Of a stretch of 5,462 nt of DNA, positions 1-5,462 are shown piece by piece. The position numbers and the translations under genes were made by a program. Numbering within the stretch: the stretch's first letter is position 1; each line of letters begins with the position of its first letter. Origin of the DNA: Phycisphaerae bacterium (lineage in GTDB: Bacteria; Planctomycetota; Phycisphaerae; Phycisphaerales; SM1A02); the NCBI GenBank assembly GCA_018665385.1, contig JABJDN010000018.1:1-5462 (forward strand), in the 5' to 3' direction. The notes under the pieces are model-generated. The model saw only the letters and a list, made by a program, of their open reading frames with translations, was not told the origin of the DNA and did not search any database.

Positions 1-1196
1 AATGCCTCATTGCATAATTTATCATCGGTGACGCGAACGTACCATTGGTCGCTCAAGTATGGTTCAATAGGAATATGGCTTCTATAACTGTGCCCTACAC
101 TATGCGTATAATCACGAATATCTTCTAGTAAATCGTGTTCTTTGAACCATTGGATAATTGCTTCACGAGCATCTTCACGAGACAAACCTATAAATTGTTG
201 GGATAATTCACTCGCGTCATCCCACCCATACGCGTCTGAGATAGAACCGTCTGAGGCCATAATGTTAATAATGTCTAAATCATGGCGAGCGCCGATATCC
301 CAGTCGTTCGGGTCATGCGCTGGCGTTACTTTCAGAAACCCTGTTGCAAACTCTGCTTTAGGGTCATCGGTCCCTTGCATCACTACATAGTCATCTTCAA
401 CAATCGGAATACTCCGGCCCACAATAGGCAAACGAATCGATTTTCCACGAAGTGATTCCGCCCGAGGATCGTTTGGATTGATTGCCACTGCAGTATCGCC
501 AAGCATTGTTTCTGGCCGAGTTGTGGCAACTGTTACAAACCCTGAACCATCTTCTAGTGGATAGCGCAGGTAATACATATGTCCCGCAACTTCCTTCATT
601 TCAACTTCATCGTCTGCAAGCGCTGTCAATGTTATCGGGTCCCAGTTTACTAATCGTTTTCCACGATAAATCAAATCATCTTTGAACAACTTAAAGAATG
701 CTTCTCTGACTGCTGATGCACAAACATCGTCCATAGTAAAGCGGGTTCTATCCCAATCGCACGAAGCTCCAAGACTTCGTAATTGGCTAAGAATGGTAGT
801 TTCGTATTCATCTTTCCATGCTTTGACTCTGCTAATAAATTCTTCTCTTGAGAAGTCGGTTCGCTTCTTTCCTTCTTGCAGGAAAAGTCGTTTTTCAACC
901 ACTGTTTGCGTTGCAATTCCAGCATGATCAGTACCCGGCATCCACAATGTGGCATCGCCGTTCATGCGATGCCACCGAATAAGTACATCTTGAAGAGTGT
1001 TATTTAACGCATGGCCTAAATGAAGCGGTGCAGTAACGTTTGGCGGAGGAATAAGAATAGTAAACGGCGAACCAGAACCGTCTGATTCGCAATGCCCCAC
1101 GTTTGCTTGCTCCCAACGTGAAAGAATTTCACCTTCAACGTCAGAAGGGGCGTATGATTTAGGAATGGAATCTGTTGAAAAAGCCGTTTCGCTCAT
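1..1196 (-). CDS. valS: Valyl-tRNA synthetase, N-terminal part (truncated by window edge)
   Basis: Class I aminoacyl-tRNA synthetase that charges tRNA-Val in the cytoplasm and hydrolyses mischarged Thr-tRNA-Val. The minus strand is open from the start to base 1, giving 398 residues of a protein that is usually about 900-1000 long. Visible landmarks are the HIGH-type ATP site HLGH (residues 59-62, within PPPNVTAPLHLGHALN), GTDHAGIATQ (88-97), NWDP (184-187), and the CP1 editing domain with TTRPET (225-230) and AHDPND (293-298). The stretch IEPYLSDQWYV (377-387) leads back into the catalytic core. KMSKS and the anticodon-binding domain lie beyond the left edge. I chose the ATG at 1196 (MSETAFST...) because the conserved region begins soon after (IPKSY). 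In-frame ATGs at 1205, 1217 and 1226 are also possible, and no strong Shine-Dalgarno sequence decides between them. The 5' end meets or overlaps the divergent lipoprotein gene. The wording around the HIGH motif resembles planctomycete ValRS. The family call is near certain; the exact start is not. Confidence 0.97.
   Translation of the reverse strand, partial: MSETAFSTDSIPKSYAPSDVEGEILSRWEQANVGHCESDGSGSPFTILIPPPNVTAPLHLGHALNNTLQDVLIRWHRMNGDATLWMPGTDHAGIATQTVVEKRLFLQEGKKRTDFSREEFISRVKAWKDEYETTILSQLRSLGASCDWDRTRFTMDDVCASAVREAFFKLFKDDLIYRGKRLVNWDPITLTALADDEVEMKEVAGHMYYLRYPLEDGSGFVTVATTRPETMLGDTAVAINPNDPRAESLRGKSIRLPIVGRSIPIVEDDYVVMQGTDDPKAEFATGFLKVTPAHDPNDWDIGARHDLDIINIMASDGSISDAYGWDDASELSQQFIGLSREDAREAIIQWFKEHDLLEDIRDYTHSVGHSYRSHIPIEPYLSDQWYVRVTDDKLCNEA
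949..975. repeat. 10-bp perfect inverted repeat inside valS
   Basis: The arm GTGGCATCGC (949-958) and its exact reverse complement GCGATGCCAC (966-975) flank a 7-nt loop (959-965). The repeat lies in valS codons for about residues 74-83, just after the HIGH motif. No T-run follows on either strand, so it is not a standard intrinsic terminator. The complementarity is directly visible; any function is unknown and it may be a by-product of codon choice. Confidence 0.6.
1153..1158 (+). promoter_or_regulatory. Possible -10 element for the lipoprotein gene
   Basis: TATGAT matches the sigma70 -10 consensus at 5 of 6 positions and ends 6 nt before the ATG at 1165. If used, transcription would begin close to that ATG, giving a nearly leaderless message, or a short leader if the ATG at 1204 is the true start. 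The best upstream -35 match is poor (TTCACC at 1128-1133, 19-nt spacer). The hexamer also lies in valS coding sequence, so it may be chance. Confidence 0.2.
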
Positions 1197-1998
1197 AACA
1201 CGCATGATACCCGCCATGCTCTTCATTGCACTATCCGTAAGCTGTGCCAAGCACGAATTGGATAAATCGAAGCAAGTTACATCGAGTCAGCGCGAGGCGG
1301 CTATTTCTGGAGCAATGGAGTTATTGCAAACTAATCAGATAAAAGAAGCACTAGCCATTACAACATCGCTGGTTGCAGTTGACGCAGACAATGCAGAAAC
1401 GCAAGAAACACATGCATTGGCTTTAATCGCGCAGGGTTGGAACTTTCTCGAATTTCGTGATGATTCCGCTGCAGAAGATTCTTGGGAACGTGCTCTCGAA
1501 GCATACCAACACGCCTGCCGGCTAACCGAGAACCCAGGTCTGTTGCAACTTTCAACAGGGCAACTCGCCCAAATGCTTCATAACGATGATGTGGCAATTC
1601 AGTATTACACACAATCCCATAGCAATAACATAGAAGATGAGAGAGCCTCGTTCTTTTTATCTCAAATTTACTTGCTCCAAAAAGAATGGCCAAAGGCAAA
1701 ACATTGGCTTGAAGAGAGTGTCAAAAGAAATGCTACCGAACCATTCGCGCTTATCTCACTTGCGTTAGCAGAAGCCGAACTTGGAAATTGCCTTGAAGCA
1801 TTACAATTTTCAACCAAGGGTTGCTCCATTCTTCCTGAAGACCCTAACATCCGATTCGTGCAGGCACGTGTTGTGCGGCTGTGTGGCAATCCGCAACAAG
1901 CCATGGAAATATTGCTCGCCTTGCCAACACATATGCAAGAAACAGAAATGTTCCTTGAAGAACTCAATTTCTGCAAACAAGAACTCAACGTCGATTAA
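1165..1998 (+). CDS. TPR-repeat lipoprotein, possible protease adaptor
   Basis: A 277-residue protein, predicted to be exported and lipid-anchored. Residues 1-13 end in Arg13, followed by a hydrophobic stretch (14-26) and a lipobox-like SVSC with Cys27 as the candidate lipidated residue. The lipobox is imperfect because position -3 is Ser rather than Leu. The mature part is almost wholly amphipathic helix pairs with TPR-like spacing. Clear units lie at about 45-75, 124-154, 158-190, 192-225 and 228-255, with patterns such as a Gly/Ala turn followed by A-x-x-x-[FY/L]. TPR scaffolds bind proteins and have no catalytic activity. The ATG at 1165 is preferred because it supplies the charged n-region; starts at 1204 or 1216 would remove the Arg and also the overlap with valS. 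The stop codon abuts the next gene, and an S41 protease follows in the same direction. By analogy with NlpI (about 294 residues) and LbcA, a role as envelope protease adaptor is plausible but inferred. Confidence 0.8.
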   Translation: MESVEKAVSLITRMIPAMLFIALSVSCAKHELDKSKQVTSSQREAAISGAMELLQTNQIKEALAITTSLVAVDADNAETQETHALALIAQGWNFLEFRDDSAAEDSWERALEAYQHACRLTENPGLLQLSTGQLAQMLHNDDVAIQYYTQSHSNNIEDERASFFLSQIYLLQKEWPKAKHWLEESVKRNATEPFALISLALAEAELGNCLEALQFSTKGCSILPEDPNIRFVQARVVRLCGNPQQAMEILLALPTHMQETEMFLEELNFCKQELNVD

Positions 1999-2223
1999 AT
2001 GGAACTCATGCCAGCAGAAAACATCTCAATACCACTACTCTTGGTTGCAGCAGGGCTATTGCTCCTGCTGGGTGTTATTGCGATAGCAGTTATTACGATT
2101 GTTGCTCGAAGATGCAACACTGGCGATTGCGATACGCAGGGGGAAAACCTCAATATTGAGCATATAGACGCATGGAAAGAAGCAGGAAAACGTGTAAATG
2201 AGGATTTTAACGAACACGAATGA
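1999..2223 (+). CDS. Small single-pass membrane protein, function unknown
   Basis: A 74-residue protein I do not recognise. The first nine residues are short and acidic. A long hydrophobic helix, rich in Leu, Val, Ile and Ala, spans about residues 11-36. Arg-Arg follows at 37-38, then a polar, mostly acidic tail with Cys39 and Cys44. By the positive-inside rule the N-terminus should face out and the roughly 36-residue tail should be cytoplasmic. Its ATG follows the TAA of the lipoprotein gene directly, with no gap, which suggests translational coupling and one transcript; an ATG at 2008 (residue 4) is an alternative start. Position between a TPR lipoprotein and an exported protease suggests an envelope role, but nothing in the sequence gives a specific function. 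It is probably a real gene because of the abutting frame and the clean membrane topology. Confidence 0.7.
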   Translation: MELMPAENISIPLLLVAAGLLLLLGVIAIAVITIVARRCNTGDCDTQGENLNIEHIDAWKEAGKRVNEDFNEHE

Positions 2224-2245
2224 GCAAGACCCGTACCATGAAATA

Positions 2246-2276
2246 TTGACCACACGTACTCCTAAAGAACGATACA
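2246..2276 (+). promoter_or_regulatory. Weak promoter candidate upstream of the S41 protease gene
   Basis: TTGACC (2246-2251) matches the sigma70 -35 consensus at 5 of 6 positions. The best downstream hexamer is GATACA (2271-2276), only 3 of 6 to the -10 consensus with a long 19-nt spacer. It sits in the 109-nt gap before the protease, where a separate promoter would be expected if the protease is not only read from the upstream genes. The evidence is weak. Confidence 0.22.
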
Positions 2277-2290
2277 GAATAAGCCGATTT

Positions 2291-2305
2291 TACAGTATCT
2301 CTGTA
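2291..2305. repeat. Short inverted repeat TACAG-N5-CTGTA before the protease gene
   Basis: TACAG (2291-2295) and CTGTA (2301-2305) form a perfect 5-bp inverted repeat around TATCT. A further direct copy of TACAG lies at 2273-2277, 18 nt upstream. The arrangement could be an operator or a weak hairpin in the leader about 28 nt before the start codon. Arms this short occur often by chance. Confidence 0.3.
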
Positions 2306-2319
2306 TTTACTCAATAAAT

Positions 2320-2323
2320 AGGA
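2320..2323 (+). promoter_or_regulatory. Shine-Dalgarno site of the S41 protease gene
   Basis: AGGA lies 9 nt before the ATG at 2333, a workable spacing, and supports that start. It is the clearest ribosome-binding site in the window; the other genes have weak or no such sequence. Confidence 0.5.
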
Positions 2324-2332
2324 TCTCAAAGA

Positions 2333-4537
2333 ATGAAATTCAAGCAAGCAAACCCATTACTACTCACAGCGATTCTATTCGTTTCTACGCCATTACTGAG
2401 CCAAACTGTCTCCACGTCTCAGTGGTCAACTCGCGTTTGGTCTGCAGCTTCAAATGGGAATTGGGATGCAGTAAATTCGTTGCTCAAAGAAGTACCAAAG
2501 GGTGAGGAGGATACCCTTGTTGCATTTCGCGAACACCTCTCAGACTTCATATCCCATCGTGACGAACAAATTGAAGACACAATTGCATCTCGCGAAGAAG
2601 CACTACAAGAAATGAGCACACATGTTGCTGAGGGAAACATTGTGAAAGCTATGCAATCTGTAGTGAAAGCACAAACACTTAGCGATAATTACGATGACAT
2701 CATGTTGCAAGAAGATGTTCAAAAAGTACTCCTGCGTGCGCAAGAAGAAATTGAAATTCAATTAGAAGAGGGCAACATTCTTACTGCTCAGACGATGCTC
2801 TTTTACCTTCGAACATTTTACGAGGATACTTCTCGAAGAGATTTGCATGACGTCTGGAGTGACAAACTTGAACAAGTGAATTTGCAAGTTTCCTTATTGC
2901 GACAATACGCACCAAAACACTTGCACAGTTTGTTTGTAGAAAGAGCAATTGTATTAGGCGACGACGAGCCTGAAGAATTCAATCCACAAGCAAGTGACAA
3001 TTGGATTGAACGCGTTGATGGTATTGACAAAAACATGCTTGTTCGTGCTATCGACTTAGCGACAGGCGAACATATGAACGATGTTTCGTGGACAGAGCTT
3101 ATCTCTGGTGGCCTTGAGGCCCTTCGGACTCTTCAAGCAGTACCGGCCATTTCGGAAACGTTTACGAATATAACTAACGAAGAAGCAAATGCAGTTTGGC
3201 ACGCTGCTGTCATCGAAGAAATTTCATCTTCGTCAGAATACGTAAAGCACATACCTGGTAAACGTGTTTTAATCCAAATACTAAATCGATTGTTAGATGT
3301 AAATCAAGCAAGCGTGAAACTTCCTGAAGGGGTCATCCTTAGGGAATTTGGCGATGGGGCTATGTCGAAACTAGATAGATACAGTGGTATTATTTGGCCA
3401 GACGAATACCGACGCTTTGAACAGCAAACAAAGGGCCGGTTCGTAGGCGTTGGAATTGTCATTAAAGAAAATAATAAGGGCGAGATTACGATCTCGAATC
3501 CTATCGAGGGAGCACCAGCCTATTACGGCGGTGTACAACCTGAAGATGTACTTGTTTCGGTCAATGGAAAATCTGCAAATGGCTGGACACTTAACGATGC
3601 AGTAGACCGTATCACTGGGCCAAAAGGTACCGCAGTAACGTTAACACTTCGCAGAGAAGGTATCGATAAACCATTTGACTTAACATTAACTCGCGATACT
3701 ATTCGTTTGCATTCAGTGCAGGGTTGGTGGAAGGAGGGTCTTGACGAAGATGGTCAACCTGAATGGGATTGGTTTGTTGATGGCGACAATAAAATCGGCT
3801 ATATAAAACTCACTAGTTTCTCTGAAGAATCCTACACAGATATTCTTGCAGCCATAAATGAAATGCAAAAAATTGCACCACCGAACGGGCTCATTTTAGA
3901 CCTTCGGTATAACCCAGGCGGTCTTCTACCTTCCGCTCGTAAAATTGCGAACTTATTCGTCAGTTCTGGCACAATTGTAAGCGGGGAAACAGCCACAGGT
4001 GAAGAGTTATTCCGCATGCGTGCTCTTCCAAACAGAGCATATCTTTCAGAGTTGCCAGTCGTTATTTTGATTAACCAAGGCTCAGCAAGTGCAAGCGAGA
4101 TTGTCTCTGGATGCGTACAAGCACACGACGCTGGCATTATTGTCGGGCAACGGAGTTGGGGCAAAGGAAGCGTACAGACTGTGCACCAAGTGTCTCGGGA
4201 AGCGAACGTGAAACTAACTACTCAGTATTATAGATTGCCTTCGCCAGACGGCGGTAAAACACCAGGCCGCCTTGTGCATAAGCGTAGGGGTTCAACCGAC
4301 TGGGGAGTAGTTCCAGATGTTGAAGTTCGCATGTCACCAGACCAAATCACAAAAAGTACTGAGTTACGCCAAAAAGCAGATATGATCCTTATCGGTAGTG
4401 ACGAAGAGCGCCCAGACATTAATCAGCTCATCACAGAAGGTCTTGACCCACAATTAGAAACTGCTTTGTTAATCCTAAGAGCGAATGCTCTTTCAAGAAT
4501 GACTGCTGATTATCGCCAGGCGTTACTCAATGAGTAA
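2333..4537 (+). CDS. Exported S41-family C-terminal processing protease with PDZ domain
   Basis: A 734-residue serine protease of the Ctp/Tsp (Prc) type, which trims or degrades envelope proteins from their C-termini. A signal peptide covers about residues 1-23 (Lys2/Lys4, then a hydrophobic core). Residues 30-330 form a long helical extension with three GN-centred helix turns near 42, 101 and 147. A PDZ domain spans about 370-442, with its ligand-binding loop at FVGVGI (370-375). The S41 core follows, with LDLRYNPGG (522-530), GSASASEI (583-590) and GKGSVQ (610-615). By alignment with E. coli Tsp and B. subtilis CtpB, the nucleophile is Ser586, the general base Lys611 (25 residues later, the family spacing) and Gln615 the third residue. 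The position equivalent to Tsp Asp441 appears to be Ala597. A helical tail of about 70 residues follows the core. The protein is longer than typical CtpA (about 400-450) and somewhat longer than Tsp (about 680). It lies 109 nt after the small membrane protein gene and 24 nt before the EEP gene, probably in one operon. Confidence 0.95.
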   Translation: MKFKQANPLLLTAILFVSTPLLSQTVSTSQWSTRVWSAASNGNWDAVNSLLKEVPKGEEDTLVAFREHLSDFISHRDEQIEDTIASREEALQEMSTHVAEGNIVKAMQSVVKAQTLSDNYDDIMLQEDVQKVLLRAQEEIEIQLEEGNILTAQTMLFYLRTFYEDTSRRDLHDVWSDKLEQVNLQVSLLRQYAPKHLHSLFVERAIVLGDDEPEEFNPQASDNWIERVDGIDKNMLVRAIDLATGEHMNDVSWTELISGGLEALRTLQAVPAISETFTNITNEEANAVWHAAVIEEISSSSEYVKHIPGKRVLIQILNRLLDVNQASVKLPEGVILREFGDGAMSKLDRYSGIIWPDEYRRFEQQTKGRFVGVGIVIKENNKGEITISNPIEGAPAYYGGVQPEDVLVSVNGKSANGWTLNDAVDRITGPKGTAVTLTLRREGIDKPFDLTLTRDTIRLHSVQGWWKEGLDEDGQPEWDWFVDGDNKIGYIKLTSFSEESYTDILAAINEMQKIAPPNGLILDLRYNPGGLLPSARKIANLFVSSGTIVSGETATGEELFRMRALPNRAYLSELPVVILINQGSASASEIVSGCVQAHDAGIIVGQRSWGKGSVQTVHQVSREANVKLTTQYYRLPSPDGGKTPGRLVHKRRGSTDWGVVPDVEVRMSPDQITKSTELRQKADMILIGSDEERPDINQLITEGLDPQLETALLILRANALSRMTADYRQALLNE

Positions 4538-4561
4538 TCATTTTCGTATATCATCGCGGGT

Positions 4562-5462
4562 ATGATTTTTCAAACAATTGCACTTATTGCGATGGTGTCA
4601 GCACCATCTGCTGATCATAAATTTGGCTTAACGGAAGCGATGCCCCGCATAGACGGGACTATTCGTGTTGGTTCGTACAACATGCTTAATTTCTTTGACC
4701 AAGCGAACGACCCTTCACTTGAAGGTGAGTACGATGACTTTGGTGACAATCCAGGTCCAACAAGCGATGCACGTTGCAAAAAACTTGCACATATTATTCG
4801 TGAATTAGATGCAGATATTCTTGCATTACAAGAAGTTGAAAGCCAAGAAGCACTTGCATGGTTTAATAAAAATTATTTAACAGACATGGGATACGATTAC
4901 GTAATATCAGAGGAAGTCGGATATTACCGAGGAATAGAACAAAGTCTTTTAAGTCGTTTTCCTGTTACTGATGTAACAACGTGGACCAATGTCGACTTGA
5001 CTTTAGTAGAACGACACGGTGGCGGTTGGGCAGAAGTGCCAGAAGGTACTGAAGAGATTACATTTCAAAGGTCGCCTCTATGTGTCACTGTTGAAACACC
5101 AAGCGGGTACGAACTAACAGTGTTTAGTATCCACCATAAAGCTGGTCGCAATGCATGGCATCGAGAACTTGAAGCACTCCAGATTACGCAATACATACGG
5201 GAAATGACGAAGAAGAACCCAGCAAGAAACATCGCTGTCATTGGTGATTTTAATTCTCAACCATGGGAGCGTTCGACGCGAGTGTATTTCAGAGATGGAA
5301 TGACCGATGCTCTTGGACATAGGGCGTTGAACTTGGAATGGGATGATAATTCGCCATTAAGGAAAACACACAGTTCAAATAGAATTATCGATTTCATTTT
5401 ACTCAACAGTGCAGCAGTTGGTGAACTTGTTATCGACAGTGGCTTTGTTTTAGGGTCAAACC
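4562..5462 (+). CDS. Exported endonuclease/exonuclease/phosphatase (EEP) family protein, truncated at the right edge
   Basis: The frame is open for 300 residues up to the window end. The EEP fold (DNase I, exonuclease III and related phosphoesterases) uses a divalent metal to cleave phosphodiester or phosphate ester bonds. Visible motifs are SYNMLNFFD (38-46, Asn40), LALQEVE (88-94, metal-binding Glu91), SIHHKAG (189-195), GDFNSQP (228-234, Asp229 and Asn231) and SNRIIDFILL (272-281, Asp277). The closing SDH motif should lie just past the window end. The DP...EYDDFGDNPG insert after the first motif recalls extracellular nucleases, so nuclease is the likeliest activity, but substrate cannot be told from motifs. 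Residues 1-17 look like a short signal peptide with possible cleavage after VSAPSA, though the n-region has no Lys or Arg. ATG 4562 is the first possible start: an in-frame stop (the protease's own TAA at 4535) lies upstream with no start codon between. The 24-nt gap suggests co-transcription with the protease. Confidence 0.93.
   Translation, partial: MIFQTIALIAMVSAPSADHKFGLTEAMPRIDGTIRVGSYNMLNFFDQANDPSLEGEYDDFGDNPGPTSDARCKKLAHIIRELDADILALQEVESQEALAWFNKNYLTDMGYDYVISEEVGYYRGIEQSLLSRFPVTDVTTWTNVDLTLVERHGGGWAEVPEGTEEITFQRSPLCVTVETPSGYELTVFSIHHKAGRNAWHRELEALQITQYIREMTKKNPARNIAVIGDFNSQPWERSTRVYFRDGMTDALGHRALNLEWDDNSPLRKTHSSNRIIDFILLNSAAVGELVIDSGFVLGSN
4591..4614. repeat. Two overlapping, mutually exclusive inverted repeats at the start of the EEP gene
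   Basis: GATGGTG (4591-4597) pairs with CACCATC (4602-4608) around a 4-nt loop. TCAGCA (4598-4603) pairs with TGCTGA (4609-4614) around a 5-nt loop. They share bases, so only one hairpin can form at a time. They cover codons 10-18 in the signal-peptide region. Arms of 6-7 bp are expected by chance a few times per window, so function is uncertain. Confidence 0.4.

Noticed and set aside
671..955. Open frames on both strands within 142-955
   Set aside because: They are out-of-frame shadows of valS, whose own frame is fully open and carries all family motifs.
1358..1988. Antisense and alternative frames inside the TPR lipoprotein gene
   Set aside because: They lack recognisable motifs or sensible starts, while the 1165 frame has a lipoprotein signal and TPR pattern.
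1995..2255. Minus-strand frames across the small membrane protein gene
   Set aside because: They are shadows; the plus-strand frame abuts the upstream gene and encodes a clean transmembrane helix.
2291..2305. LexA (SOS) box for the TACAG/CTGTA inverted repeat
   Set aside because: The E. coli LexA box has the half-sites in the order CTG...CAG; here the order is reversed and the spacing differs.
3481..3496. 6-bp inverted repeat (CGAGAT, TACG loop, ATCTCG) in the protease gene
   Set aside because: It lies in conserved PDZ coding sequence, has no T-run, and stems of this size occur by chance several times in this length.
3832..4164. Minus-strand frame of 110 residues within the protease core
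   Set aside because: It lies opposite the conserved S41 catalytic motifs and shows no family features.
4538..4561. Intrinsic terminator between the protease and EEP genes
   Set aside because: The 24-nt gap contains no stem followed by a T-run, which favours co-transcription.
1..5462. CRISPR array, tRNA/rRNA gene, insertion sequence or defence system
   Set aside because: No spaced direct repeats, RNA-gene motifs, transposase motifs or known defence domains are visible. The EEP protein has nuclease motifs but no defence-type partner.

Overview
The window looks like ordinary bacterial chromosome with about 44% GC (estimated by eye). It is densely coded and has no mobile elements, RNA genes or CRISPR. 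The valyl-tRNA synthetase carries signature wording around its HIGH motif (PPPNVTAPLHLGHALNNTLQD) and an NWDP...ADDEV stretch that I associate with Planctomycetota, perhaps Phycisphaerae. The gene neighbours (secreted S41 protease, TPR lipoprotein, exported nuclease-like EEP protein) fit a diderm bacterium. The taxonomic call is an inference from recognised motifs, not from a search.

Layout. Positions 1-1196 (minus strand) hold the N-terminal ~398 residues of ValRS (valS), which runs off the left edge. On the plus strand, four genes read rightward in a row: a TPR-repeat lipoprotein (1165-1998), a 74-residue single-pass membrane protein abutting it with no gap (1999-2223), an exported PDZ/S41 C-terminal processing protease (2333-4537), and, 24 nt further on, an exported endonuclease/exonuclease/phosphatase-fold protein (4562 to the right edge, truncated). 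The only gene-free stretch of any size is 2224-2332. It holds a Shine-Dalgarno sequence, a small inverted repeat and a weak promoter candidate. No gene-free stretch exceeds 300 bases.

How the genes may work together. In E. coli (NlpI with Prc/Tsp) and Pseudomonas aeruginosa (LbcA with CtpA), a TPR lipoprotein of the outer membrane acts as adaptor for a periplasmic C-terminal processing protease. Here a TPR lipoprotein and such a protease sit in the same run of genes, separated only by a small membrane protein. The protease also carries its own helical, TPR-like N-terminal extension. The most interesting hypothesis is therefore a cell-envelope proteolysis module: lipoprotein adaptor, small membrane protein and Ctp protease. 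A second point of interest is the very tight, probably overlapping, head-to-head start of valS and the lipoprotein gene. I see no clear evidence of a wholly new system.
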